From NCBI GenBank assembly GCA_001051155.2, contig JYIP02000014.1:219182-283181 (forward strand): a DNA stretch of 64,000 nt. Direction: 5' to 3'. The stretch comes from Chrysoporthe austroafricana (Eukaryota; Ascomycota; Sordariomycetes; Diaporthales; Cryphonectriaceae). The notes under the pieces are model-generated. The model made no database searches, had not been told where the DNA came from, and was given only the letters and a program-made list of their open reading frames with translations. Positions 45,313-56,831 of this stretch are shown piece by piece. Numbering within the stretch: the stretch's first letter is position 1; every line of letters begins with the position of its first letter. The position numbers and the translations under genes were made by a program.

Positions 45313-47006
45313 ATGGTTGCAAGTGTCTGGATTTGGGTCTTGCACGTCCTCGGAGCGTCGCTGGTGGCATCAACTTGGGTTCCAGCGGGACCCCAACTTC
45401 CCCGGGTCGATGAGCCGCAATGGCAGCGTAGACTCCGGCCATATGCATGGCCCGGGTTTACTGAACCGGTGCGTGGGATGGGAGACGAATGGCCATATGG
45501 CCCTTTCAAGACCCTAGGCAGGGACATTATCAATAATCGCGGCGAAGTGGTCACCTGGGCCGGGGCTAACTGGCCGCTAAATGGCAAGTACAGCAGCTTC
45601 GAGTTCTTTGATACCTTCGTTTCTTAGTTTGCGACAGCTGACTTCCGGACAGATGAGACCATGTTGCCTGAGGGATTGGAGTTTGCTTCTGCGGCGGAGA
45701 TTCTCGAGCAGGTGGCCAGTGTTGGTTTTAACTTTGTGCGCATGTCCGTCCGCTGCCCGCTGTTCCCGCAAGCGCGCTTCAATGAAGTCTCGGCTGACGC
45801 GGTGCGTGCAGGGGTTACGCATTCGAGATGGTGGACCAGATTTATGATCGCGGTGGTGAAGACGTTCCTCTTGATGTGTCTATGATCATGGGCCTCGGAC
45901 TTGAGAACGGTACCAAGGTCACCAATGAGGTGGTCAAGAACAACCCGCGCTGGACCGCAGAGACGACACGATTCGAGATCTGGTCAGACATCGTAAACAT
46001 AGCCTACAACAAGGGCATATTCGTTCACCCAGATCTACATGTGGGTCGGGCCATGTGGTGTTGTAGCCATACCGATGGAAATGCATGGTTTGATGATGTG
46101 TGTGCGTCAAACACCTTGTGATCATCGCTCTTGACGAACATATTAAGATATCAGTGTGCTGACAGCTGGGCAGACTTCAATACGACTAAGTGGCATCGTA
46201 CGCTAGCCTACATTGCAGAGTGGACCAAGGCTTTCCCGAACATTGTGTCAATGTCTCTCCGAAATGAGTTGCGGGAGTCCTGGAATGATACAGGGCTCTA
46301 CTATAACTGGCAGACACATATCGGTAACATGACAGCCGGTGCAGAGACCATCCATAACGCAAATCCAGACCTGCTGATTACATGGAGTGGCATGCAGTAC
46401 GATGAGGACCTGTCCGCCCTAACATCCGTGGACAAGAACATCATGACCGCTCCATGTTACAAGTGCACAGCCATCGTCGACAGTGCGCGCCGTGAGCCGG
46501 TGTACTTCGACCTCAACTCATACCCTTGGGGTGGGGAGAAGGTGGTATGGGAGCTGCACCTCTACAACACCAGTGAGGATGTCGATACCGGGACGTGCGA
46601 TATAGTGAAAGCTGGACTATATCGCAACGGCTTCAACGCGCTAGGGATCGAGGCCCCGGCCGCAGGCTGCAACCTGACAGGTGATTGCCCCCCTGCACAG
46701 AGACTAACACCTGTGATTCTGTCTGAGTTCGGGCAAACGCCGGAGGACGATACTATCTACATGAATGAGCTCCTGAGCTGTATCAGGGACTTCACCGTCG
46801 ACAATAATGTGAGCTGGGCCATGTGGTCGCTGGCGGGCTATTTCAGAATCCGCCAGGGCGTTCAGGGGTTTGTTGATCCCAAGGGCATGTTGAACACCAC
46901 TTTCGACGGATGGCATAACCCAGATGTGGTTGAGAACTGGTGGAAACCATGGGTCAGGGATATGAAGGTTACCCAGAAAGATTCAAAAGTAAGATATCGG
47001 ACATGA
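45313..47006 (+). CDS. Secreted glycoside hydrolase family 5 (cellulase-like)
   Basis: Exons 45313-45583, 45653-45743, 45812-46101 and 46174-47006, 494 residues. The first intron is GC-AG (GGCAAGT donor, branch GCTGACTT); the others are GT-AG, 68 and 72 nt. The N-terminus (SVWIWVLHVLGASLVAST) is a signal peptide, so the enzyme should be secreted. Motifs: VVTWAGANWPLNDETMLPEG across the first splice, VRMGYAFEMVDQIYDRGG across the second, AMWCCSHTDGNAWFDDV, MSLRNELRES (acid/base Glu about 249) and VILSEFGQTP (nucleophile Glu about 402). GH5 enzymes hydrolyse beta-glycosidic bonds; this subgroup has related fungal endoglucanase-like proteins, but the exact substrate is not clear. There is no carbohydrate-binding module. 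Confidence 0.87.
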
Positions 47007-47888
47007 GATCGCAAAACGTCAACGCCTTCTGGATAGGTGCCTGAGCAAAAGTATCCGACGATAATAGAATGTAGGTTGCGAGCGAGGCATATCAGATGAC
47101 GAAATAATATGCATACAACTCATGCTGTTACTTGATCTTTTGGTGCAAAAGGTACTGGACACAGTACGAATAATCTTTCCAGTCAAGGGGCGAGTCGGCG
47201 AGGGCCTGGTCATCTCCACACCGTAGCTATCCGGGTCATGACAGAAGCACCGTATGGACAGGTCTCGGGTGTAATTATTTGCGATGTCGACCACGCGAAC
47301 ATTCTGTAGGCGCCCGACCAAGGCTGGTACATCGCGTTTACAGTGCCAGCGGGCACAGAAAAGACAACGGGGAACCTAAGTCTTACGCTGATGCTGGCGA
47401 TGCGCCTCGTTAAATCGTGGATGTGGGAATTCTTGGTGATGGACCGCGCGCAGTTGTTGTTGTTATCCAAGACGTCCTGGATTGTCTGTGGGAGAGTCCT
47501 CTGCTAAAGCGGTCGGTATCAGCGCGCAAGATGGTGAGGGCATTGTTGGTATCACAGATGCCGCTTGTAACCACGTAAAAAAAGCCTTTGGAGGCTCCTG
47601 CCATCATTTTACTAGAAAAGGTTCGCCCAGTAAATCCACTCTTTATATATCTACCTAGCTAGCGCGTAGGTAGGTCAGTCGACCTCTCTACGTCTATACT
47701 TGGCCTTGCATCCTAGTTATTATTGTCGCTATCTACGGACATCCCTGTCAGAAACATCCTAGAAGCGTCTGGTCTCTGGATGACAACAGACGCCAGGCCG
47801 TAGATGTCTATGAGTCGCATTAAGGAGTTTCCGGAAATATAAATTATTATATATATTCTCATTAAAAATTTGTCGGTATTCCATACTA
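47007..47888. other. Intergenic region, no supported gene
   Basis: The minus strand has overlapping frames at 47019-47321, 47210-47470 and 47410-47607. Parts look protein-like (LQNVRVVDIANNYTRDLSIRC), but I could not join them into one frame without inventing splices, so no gene is called. Confidence 0.4.
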
Positions 47889-47995
47889 GGCGCAGTGGCA
47901 GAGAGGTCTAATGCGTTTGACTCGAATGTTTATTTCGAAATAAGCTAGCAAATCAAATCTCTTCGGAGGCGCACGTTCGAATCGTGCCTGCGTCG
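47889..47995 (+). tRNA. tRNA-Ser(CGA) with intron
   Basis: Class II cloverleaf read directly. Acceptor stem GGCGCAG (47889-47895) pairs with CTGCGTC (47988-47994) with discriminator G. D stem GCA/TGC; anticodon stem TTTGA (47916-47920) and TCAAA (47953-47957); loop CT-CGA-A...A gives anticodon CGA at 47923-47925. A long variable arm CTC-TTCG-GAG is followed by a T arm GCACG-TTCGAAT-CGTGC. The intron, about 25 nt (47927-47951), follows the base 3' of the anticodon, as usual for nuclear tRNA introns. A T5 terminator follows at once. Confidence 0.93.
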
Positions 47996-47997
47996 AC

Positions 47998-48002
47998 TTT
48001 TT
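47998..48002 (+). terminator. RNA polymerase III terminator of the tRNA
   Basis: TTTTT three bases after the discriminator base of tRNA-Ser(CGA), the normal Pol III stop signal. Confidence 0.85.
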
Positions 48003-49933
48003 GCTTTCCCCCCTTTTTTTTCTTTGAGCCTTCCGTTCTCTGTTTCGCACTCGCGACGCACCGCGTCGTCAACTCCATTCGCTTTCATCAGGCCATGTGT
48101 CTGTGCACCTTTTTCTTTTCTCCGTTTTCTTATGTTTTGCAAGATCCGGCAAGTTTGTTTAAATTTGGGGGGGGGGGGAATAACAAGCCATTGCGATTGT
48201 ATTTTGGAAAGCGCTAAAGACAAAGAAACACGCGGTTTGGCTCAAAAAAATGCGATCATTTGTGCTTGATTTGAACGTGCTAGTTTAAGCAAGGCTTCCG
48301 AAGCGACAGTAAGTATCAAGCTCAAAAGACCGTTACGATCGACTATCATAGTCAAATTCATGCGACGTTGAGTTGTTTGTGTATGGGGATCTTCTATGGT
48401 AGCACCCAGAACCCAAAGTAAGACTCGGAGGGTGAGGGTTCTGAGTTGCCCTCCCAATAGCGGATGCTTTACAATCAGTAAGTTTAGACTTGCAGTGCTC
48501 TTGGATCGTATGCCATTATATCGACCAAGGCAATCTATCTATCTATCTATATATATATATATATATATAAATCGTGCGCTGATTTAGAAGATAGGGGCTC
48601 TTTATTTCTACTCGTGTGTGATAATCATTACAAGCTGTCGCGACGATCCTTCTCAGGGCATACCCGGCGCTGACCGCACACCTCAAGAACGTCTGCTATA
48701 CGTCCGAATCGGACAATCTCAATGTAAAATGAAGCTCGCCGCGGAGGAAATAAACGATTCAGCTTGGAGTTGACGAGGCTGAGCATCTCAAGAGCAAGTA
48801 TTCAGCCGCAGACGACTAGTCTTCACCAAATCACAAGCATACTTTCATTGAAACGGGATGCGCTGCTTCCTTTGACTAACTCCCCTGCTCTCAACGCATA
48901 TGCAGGTGTTATAAGCCACCTACGAGCCCCTTTAGCCCAAAGGGGCAACCCTGGAATATGGGCTGTGCTGCCTTGTCATGGGAACCTCATCGTCCCTCAA
49001 ACATTGTATGAAGATGCCCAAGGGAGAGCCATCGCACTCTCTTTTGTCTATAGCGGACGTGGCAGGTGGACAGCGACTGTTCCGTTGTGGAGTGGGGGTT
49101 CGCGATGAGTGTAGAATCACAGTGTAGAGCACTCGATGCTGACTTAAGTACTGGTAACGCTGGGCTTGGAAAGCTGTCTCAAGGCCAACTGAGAGGCCAT
49201 ATGATCCTGGTCATCTTCCTTAGTAGGGTGTTCAGAGGCGTCTCCCGGAAAATCTGTGACTTTTACGGAAGTGGTCCCAATTGCGAGTGTCGATGAAGAA
49301 GCTGAGCTGGTGTTTTTTGAACACGTCTGATACCTTATCTCCCTCTTCCTGTTAGCCGCCGCCGCGTACCAGCCTAGGGTCTTGGAAATGGTCAAGGTGA
49401 CAAGGACGAGTAAGTGATAGTGCGGGGAGCACGGACACAGAAGGATACCGCTTACCGCCTTCAAGATACTTTTGTTCTGGGCGATGATGGACTGAGCTGA
49501 GAGTAGCTGGTCATGACTACATGCAGGTCGTCGGATTGTTTAGCGCGGGTGATTGACTGCGAATATAGTTGCTGGATGATCGAGAGGAAGCGCTAGAGAT
49601 AAGGGACTGATGAGTGGTCTTCTCCCGGAGTAGGCTGCGGTGCGTCTGATTCAGACAGCGTCGGAGAATATCGTGGGGGTTTTCATCTTAATATCGGAGT
49701 GCATCTGAGATGTCGTGTCTAGATACTAGCTGGTGGTCGTGAGATAACAACATGCTAAGGCACATGTCTGAAATAAGTAAGGTAGGACACATTTATCATT
49801 ATGATGAAGTCGCTCAGATTAACTGTTCACATTGAGCATTTGCCTGATATATGCCGCCTTATCCTTAGGCGCCCAACTCGCAAACTGTTTGCCATCGTCC
49901 GCCGTTTGTAGAGATGCTGGTGACACAGTAATA
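48003..49933. other. Intergenic region with CTAT/AT microsatellite
   Basis: No supported gene. T- and C-runs follow the tRNA. The repeat at 48533-48570 has its own entry. Open frames at 48764-49108 and 49144-49464 use non-ATG starts or lack motifs. Confidence 0.5.
48533..48570. repeat. (CTAT)n(AT)n microsatellite
   Basis: About four to five CTAT units directly followed by about ten AT units, read directly. Confidence 0.9.
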
Positions 49934-52279
49934 TCACTTCTTCCGCCTAGTGATGAGCATTGGAATGTCCCACTGATAGACAAACCAGGCATTATGGTAT
50001 TTCCATTTATGATTGGGATCCTGTAACTTGATCTGCCACGAATAGCACGTCAGTTCGCAACTTGGAATACGAAAGACTAGCTCAACTCAGCATATATGAC
50101 CACACGAAGATTTAACGACTCACATCGAATATGGAATACAACGTCGCGAATAATTTCCAGAGCTCCAGCTGCGCAAAGTAGCGGCCCATACATACGCGGG
50201 AACCACCTCCGAACGTATGTTCTGCAACATCGCGCATCCTTCTGAGCCTGGTCTCGAAGTCGGAGTCGTCCTCGTTCTCTCGCCTTAGCCAGCGATCCGG
50301 GTTGAAATTATCTGCATCAGCGCCGAATACGTTGTGATTACGGTTCGTTACTGCTGGATTGACACCCACTTTAGTTCCGGCGGGAATAAACCGTCCATCA
50401 GGAAGAGTAAAGCCTCCGGCTGGTGCGACTCGCTCGAAAATCATGGCCAGTGCGGGGTTGATCCGCATAGCCTCTCGGATCACAGCATCCAGATATTGGA
50501 GGCCCTTAATATCAGACCACTGAGCAGGCAGTGACAGGCGTGCAGCATCCAACTCCTTAGTGAGTTTGTTGTGAGCGTGTGGTGTCCTAGCTAGATAGTA
50601 TACGACCGCTCTCATCGTAGCGGAGGTAGTATCGCCGCCTGCCAGAATATTGAGCATCAGCCATGATACGATCTGGTTATCATCGATTACAGGATCACGG
50701 CACGTCTTCTTTCTTAATGGACAAGAGCATTAGCTACAGCTTCTGCCCCCTCTTCGGCTTCATGAATGGGAAGACACTCACAGCTTGATATATTTATCGA
50801 GATAGTGCTTTTTGTAACTATCCTTCTCTGCGTTAGCTTCTAGTTGTTGTTGATACTCCGCCACTACTCTGTAAGCGTAGAAGATTCCAGTCAACGTTGG
50901 TTTTGGCCCGATACGCATTACTGGGTTCTTGTCCAGAAAATGATCAATCCATGGGATTTGAGACACAGGTGCGAAGTAGTAGAGGCCCTTGGTGGAATCG
51001 CCAATCCTAAACAAGTCAGCAAGATGTAGATAGATGGAAGCCTCCCACATAAGAGGAGCCATCATGGTATTTATAAGAGCGGTGTAGGGGGAAAAAATGA
51101 AAACAAGGGTCAAGCCATATTACAATTTGGTCCGGCTCAATACCTAGGTAAGTAGGTAATAACCAATGAGAATTGAAGCACTAGAGAATATAGAGTACCC
51201 ACAAATTGTCTACGTCCTTCTCCTGGTCGAGAAAGCCGTAGTGCCGACCGAAGCTTATATTGGCTGTGACATCCCAAGCAAAATAGCTCATCCAATCGTC
51301 CACCATGCAGACGTTGCCGGCATTTTCTCCATCAACGAATTTGGTCTCCAACTTTTGTATTAATTTACTCAGCGTTTCGTCAATGGCTGGTTCTTGCTCG
51401 AGAACCTTGGTCCTGATGCGACGCATCTTGTGAATATTCTTCTTGGAGTCGCGGGGAGCTAGGGCGGGTCTTATACTCACATTGTCCAGAGACTGCGTAT
51501 TGGTCTCATTTGCCTATCGTGCCAAGCACTGTCCTCAGTGTTGAAGATATTCGAAAGTCTTTGGCCGTTGATAAGAGCCTCGTCTGATCAGTCTTCATCA
51601 ACAAGTCTGATTAAAGACCAGCTAGTTTAGATCCAGGCGGGTAAGAGACGTACTAGGCCGATACATATTAGACTAGAAGATATATTAGTGAGGCAATTTC
51701 CGAAAGGCGTGAATTTCCATTAGGAACTTTACCTTCTTCCAAGGGTCCTTCGTGGAGTAAATTGTCCGAATGAGATTCGGATCCCCAATGCTGATAGCAT
51801 GGGGACCGATCCTTACAGCCGTGGTGTCGTACTTGCGATGCCACTTAACATGTGTCGTATCAATATCTCCTCTTATAGTCCTGCTCAAATGTTAATATTA
51901 TAAAAGTCTCTTTAGAAATGCACGCATGTGAATAGTTGCTTGCAGCTGTATCGGAAGGAATATGGGGTTGCTCAGATGTCTCTGCTCCTCAGCCATTATG
52001 AAGAAGGAAATCCTCACTTAAACACATCCCAGAGCATGAATATCGTGTTTCAAGGAGGAGGGAAAACATAACAGCAATAGCAGCAACGACAGCATTCAAA
52101 TAAGATAGGGTAACGCACCATACAGCCCGGCAGATATCCGTGAACTTGGCCACGAAAGGCCCAGGAAAACCTCGGAGTGGAGAACACAGGAATTCCCAGG
52201 CTATTCTCAGAGCGATCAGGGAGCACACCGCCAAAGCGAGTTGGCCGTTCATGTCCTTGATGAGAATAGAAAGACCCAT
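49934..52279 (-). CDS. Cytochrome P450 monooxygenase
   Basis: Eight exons (minus strand): 52279-52119, 51880-51733, 51672-51654, 51583-51481, 51412-51203, 51006-50782, 50712-50124 and 50032-49934, 517 residues with all phases consistent. The N-terminus has a membrane anchor (LALAVCSLIALRIAWEFL) followed by a PxPG-type hinge (RGFPGPFVAKFTD). I-helix oxygen-binding motif AGGDTTS (about 317-323); K-helix EAMR; heme loop TFGGGSRVCMGRYFAQLELW, axial Cys about 463. Overall it resembles fungal pisatin-demethylase-type P450s. The last exon carries WFVYQWDIPMLITRR. Introns are 60-238 nt; the third exon is only 19 nt. The enzyme would be an ER-anchored oxygenase. It lies 7.4 kb past the second FAD monooxygenase and may belong to the same pathway. 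Confidence 0.87.
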
Positions 52280-53304
52280 GGTGCGAGTTTTGGGAATGGG
52301 ACCAGGGAGGCACCAGCAAGCGGTCTCTAACGGCTTGGTCTTCAACGTAGGTCCAACGGCTGAGTCGGTATTGCTAACGAGATATTGGCATGCGAAGTGG
52401 GAAGGCGGTCCAGGGGTAGAGAGGGGTATTTTAAAGCTTCAGCAGGGTGAGTGCGTGTACTTGGGATCATGGTTGCACCCGATGACACTTCGGGACTGGT
52501 AGGGATTAAGCAGTAAGACGTCTCAGCATGATGGTGTGTCTGGAAGAGTCGCTAAGATGCATTCTATGGTCCGCTAACTCTCTACAGGGCCTACTCCGAG
52601 ACAGCTAATGGATGAGGATGCTCCATTAGTAGCGCGACTATCGCGGGAGGAGTGAGAAGACGCTTAGTCAATAGATCTGTGGCATCTCACATTTATTTCC
52701 AAGTGGATGGGTCGCGATTATTGGTCTCAGCCGACCTCAATGCCGTGCCAGCCTGCAGGAGTGGAGAAATGTTGCTCTGGTATCGGCTACTCTTTTGCTG
52801 CTCATCTCCACCCCCACCACCTCTCGGGACATCTCCCGTTCCATCACTGGGAAGGTGGGACGCTGGAATATCACCTGTCTCTGCCTGTCAGCTATACTCA
52901 GCCCTATCATGAGTGACTACAACGCATGTGCTGGGTGCCTTTTCTATGACCCTTCTGTCTGAAAGCCAAGGCTCTCGGCCAAAAGCTTAAGTAGGCGTAA
53001 GTCCTACTTGTTTGCAAGGAGGGCCACTCTAGTCTGTCAATTGATTCGCATTAGAATTACTATTATGAGCTGCTCAATTGCACTCGCCCGCTGGTTGGGA
53101 CTTGTTCATGTAGATGCGCTCGCCGTTGGGCTGTCGAAAGTCCACGTTCATGACCATGACCAACCCCTACCCCTACCCATCTCGCCTTTTTTTTTTCTCT
53201 CTTTTTTTCTTGTTTGTTTGTTCCCCTAACCCTCGCGGGCCAACCGATGCTAGTGCACTGCCCTACTCCTCCTCGCTGGGGGGCAGCTGCTCGTCATCAT
53301 CCGT
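52280..53304. other. Intergenic region between minus-strand genes
   Basis: Should hold the P450 promoter in its left part. No gene is supported; a T/C-rich stretch lies near 53180-53220. Confidence 0.5.
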
Positions 53305-53361
53305 CTACTCGTCGTCATCCGTCTGCTCGTCGTCATCCGTCTGCTCGTCATCATCCGCCTG
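53290..53361. repeat. 18-bp minisatellite at the 3' end of a gene, four units
   Basis: Units CTCGTCRTCATCCGTCTG (plus strand) repeat four times. On the minus strand they encode DDDEQT. One unit has CTA for CTG at 53305-53307, creating the stop codon TAG of the overlapping gene. Confidence 0.88.
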
Positions 53362-54571
53362 CTCGACCTGCACACGCAGCGCCTCGATCGGCAGGCTCCG
53401 CGGGTTGTCCCACTCCGCCTGCTCCCGCGCCCCCGCCTCGACATGTTCAAGGATCGCCGCGGCCGATAGGGACACTTTGATACGAGGCGCATCCCGGCAG
53501 AGGTCCGACAGGCGGAGCTTGACCGGATGAGAGTGGCGGCTGATCCTGCGGCTGGCGATGGCATGGAACCAGGCGTAGTTCCCGTTGTTTTGCTGGACGA
53601 GCCGATAGAGTTCGAGGCTGACGTAGTTGATCGGCATGGGGTCTGGGAGAAAGCGCGTACGCTCTACGAAGGACAGGTACGGGATCTTGAGGACGAGGAC
53701 GGAGCGGACCTTGCGGCCACCACGGATGATAAAGTCTAAGATCAAACGCTTCGTTAGCTTGGAAACAAAAGAAAGTCAGGGTAGGCGGACTCTTATAGCG
53801 CTCTGGTCCCTTTAGGACGTTTGCAAAAACGACTTCGAGGATGAAAGACGGAAACCGATCATCACCCTGAAAACAACCGTCAGGCTTAGGCTTCCAGTCT
53901 CTTGAATAATTTTGTCCGGATGCGTCTTCGTCGTCTTTGGATTCGAAATTGCTCATGATTCTCGACGTTGTGTCAGGAGTATACGTGCCAGACGGATCGT
54001 CATCTGCATTCTGGACAGGCGGGAAACGAAGATGTCGTCCAAACTTAGTTGTGGTTGTGAACCTTTGTAACCGATCAAACCATTCTTCTCCGTTTGCCAC
54101 GGCCTCAGTCTCTCTCGCTACAGTTTTAGTTTCTTGCAAAATCATGTCTACAATTTGTGTCGCTGTATGTTGGTGAATAAGGCTTGGTGCTGACACGATA
54201 AATTCTTGGCGGTTTGAATCAAATCGCCAGGGAATTTTGAGATTGATTCGCTCGCCGAGGCACAAGAAGTTATCGGTACGAAAAGCGATTCTTTGAGCCT
54301 CAGGCTCAAAAACGCGTGCTGGCTGTTCTGGTTGGGCGGCAGCGGAACAGGCGCTCTGCTGGGCCGTGCTTCGTCCGAAATCCGTCGTGCTTTCTTTCAG
54401 CATTTCGCTTCGGAGGCTGTAGCCACGATAGTCTTCCAGGCCCAGCCTGTCCGCCAGGACCTGAAAGCCGCTCGTCGACAGGGGAAGGACGACATCCTCC
54501 CTGAGGAAATAAGTCTCACTTGCAAGTTTGCGGAGAAGGTATAGGACGTCGGCGGCGTCCTTAGGCAGCAT
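53305..54571 (-). CDS. Hypothetical protein with acidic C-terminal repeat
   Basis: Exons 54571-53791 and 53735-53305 (55-nt phase 1 intron, branch GCTAACGA), 403 residues. The N-terminal third is helical (DAADVLYLLRKLASETYFLR); the middle has DWKPKPDGCFQGDDRFPSFI; the splice restores ERYKNFIIRGGRKVRSVLVL KIPYLS-type sequence. I half recognise this as a fungal family of unknown function without catalytic motifs that I can name. The protein ends in DDDEQT repeats coded by the 18-bp minisatellite; its stop codon is one repeat Gln codon (CAG to TAG), and without it the frame would continue for about 13 codons. The frame is open upstream of 54571, so an earlier start or exon is possible. Confidence 0.68.
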
Positions 54572-56025
54572 TCGAACCTGAGCTGAATCTGTGCGACCAT
54601 GTCGGAGAGGGAGTTGATCAGGGACTGCAGTTTCAGGGGAGGATTCCTGCTTTTGATCTTAATCAGCATCCACTACTCTTGTCAATTCTAGGAACTCTTC
54701 TTACCGGAGACTCTGATCCGATTGGCTCCATACTGCCAGTTTGTGGGAGCAGAAGGTGACCTGAGGTTGGATGTGGCACAAACAAGGCTTGGACATAGGA
54801 GAAAGAACAATTCTTGGGACCTCCACCTCTCTATCTCCATGATGATATTATATACTAACGCCAAGACCCACTAGCACGTGCCTGGTATGTGTACTCGCTC
54901 CGCCACAGCAAGGTCCTGTCACGTGTATCGGGTGGTCGGTGGTATAACACTCTTTGCCTGCCCATCCAGACAGGGCGTACACATCTAGGTGCGGGAGAGA
55001 TGTAGGGAGGAGCTTGGGACGCCTGGGGGGTAGGGTTCACTGGTGACCAAGGACTTTTGAGGCCAGACCCATGGCTATGCCTTGCTCCTTTGAGTGCAAT
55101 CGTTGTGTGTGTGTGTGCGTGCCTAAGCTTTCCCCAGCATCATGATGAGAATTATCAAATGCGGGGGTGAATACAAAGGCCAGACGAACGCCGGCCACGT
55201 CGAGCTGCACGACGAGCACGCACCGGCTAGCGCCCATATACATGTACCTGCACAGCGGATTGCCCGTACCGCAACGAGTCTAGTTAGTGAGGCAATAATA
55301 GGCGGCTAAGAGGGTTCTGACCGTAGTTCAGGAAAGAAATGACTAGGAGAAAAACATAGAATTCGACAGTGACGTCAAAAGAGGGTCATCCAGAAAGGAA
55401 GGATGCGGAAAGCCAGGACAGGCGGAAGAGCTGACGATCTAGACTACGTCAGAGATAAGTATGCATTGCGGTTTTGGACCAATGCGACATTGAAATTCTC
55501 AATCCACTGCTAGGCTCCATACTTTAGGACCTCCTTGAAAAAAGAAAAGAATGAAAGTTCAAGTCACAGTTGGCTTCCCCGAAAGTGCTCATGGGTCGTC
55601 GGCTCGACGCACGCGATATGGAAACGTAAGGCGCAGCGGATATGGCCTAGACCCTTGGTGATATAGCCCGTACAGACGTCGTCTGGGGTCGGATGGGAGT
55701 CCTAGCTGGCCTCGATCACGATGGCTGGTCATTTGCAGGTCTCGTGCGGCAGGCCCATCTCGGTAGTCCGGGTCACTGCTCGTCCCCCTTTTCATTCCAT
55801 TATCATCGTCGCTATCATTGTCGATAAAGCCCCTGCCATCAAAGTCTCGCTAGATATTTCTGTCTGGCTCGTGCCAATCTCTGTTATCCCCAAGCCGCAA
55901 AGATTAATCAACAGTGCGCACCCTGAAAACAAGATCTTGTGGACCGGCCTCCTCGAGCTTGGCCACGAAGCGGTGGTAGATATACGTCCTCACGTTGTTG
56001 TTAATGTCGCAATGTAAAGTCGATG
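54572..56025. other. Intergenic region, no supported gene
   Basis: Contains a TG repeat near 55104-55119. Open frames are short and without motifs on both strands. Confidence 0.5.
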
Positions 56026-56613
56026 TTATTCGGAAGACGAGGTGACCACGATAGAAGTCGGAGCGGCAGTGGGTACACCAGGGCTAGAGGGATTGTTGTG
56101 CATCGTACGGAGTGCATGGACGGCGGAGGCCTCTGTAGGAGAGAGGTCGTTGTCATCGGAGAACGGTTGTGAGCAGTAGAGAAGGCATTGGAGGATGGCG
56201 AGGATGGGTCCTGGGAGAGTAATCTTGACATTCTGGACAGAATGGAGGTCGGCGTCTTGAGCCTTGATGGATTCAAATTGGTCCAAAATGTATTCTAGCG
56301 GAAAAGTGATAACGAGCGGCGTGTCTCTGCCCAGATCGCGGTCCTGGTCTTGATGCCTCGTGGCCCTAATGTTGTTATTGTTTGTTGTTGCTGCTGCTGC
56401 TGCTGCTATTACTCTAACTCTGCGAATGATGATGCTCCTCCATGTAAGCTTTACCAGCTTTGCTCTCGAGAATCGCGACGGTATCTTCAAGGACGGGATT
56501 GAGCGGGGAGGAGGATGGAGATGCTGTAGCATGATGAGGATCATGGCTGCCACGGGCAGAATGATCCATGTGCAGTGCTGGTAGATTTCTGCTGCATTCA
56601 CTACTAAAGCCAT
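56026..56613 (-). CDS. Hypothetical small membrane protein (weak)
   Basis: A single open frame from ATG 56613 to TGA 56026, 195 residues. A hydrophobic segment near the N-terminus (WIILPVAAMILIML) may be a membrane anchor or signal. Next come a poly-Ala/Asn stretch encoded by a GCT-type repeat (about 56389-56406 on the plus strand), then a protein-like region (TPLVITFPLEYILDQFESIK, then ILAILQCLLYCSQPF). No homologue is recalled and no conserved motif is seen. The promoter is not evident. The frame might be chance, helped by the triplet repeat, so I rate this low. Confidence 0.33.
   Translation of the reverse strand: MALVVNAAEIYQHCTWIILPVAAMILIMLQHLHPPPRSIPSLKIPSRFSRAKLVKLTWRSIIIRRVRVIAAAAAATTNNNNIRATRHQDQDRDLGRDTPLVITFPLEYILDQFESIKAQDADLHSVQNVKITLPGPILAILQCLLYCSQPFSDDNDLSPTEASAVHALRTMHNNPSSPGVPTAAPTSIVVTSSSE
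56389..56406. repeat. GCT/TGC triplet repeat
   Basis: About six TGC units on the plus strand; a similar CTG run lies near 56663-56685. They encode Ala in the minus-strand open frame. Confidence 0.75.
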
Positions 56614-56831
56614 CACTATGGCAGATCAACGATGAGTCTCGCAAGTTAAGTTGGTCATGACTGCTGCTTCTGCTGCTGCTGCTGTTTTGTTGTCATAGAT
56701 GGATGGGTGGGTGTGTTACACTGTGTCTTAGATCTGATTAATTTAAGCGCTGGTCTTTGCACTCTTTGCTTATTCTGCTGAATTGAATACCAATGAATTA
56801 AGTCTCCATTGATTGTATATATGCATATCGT

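Noticed and set aside
47019..47607. Overlapping minus-strand frames that look partly protein-like
   Set aside because: No splice set joined them into one frame without forced junctions; may be a decayed gene.
53062..53230. Possible coding stretch before the minisatellite
   Set aside because: Short frames only, T/C-rich and without motifs.
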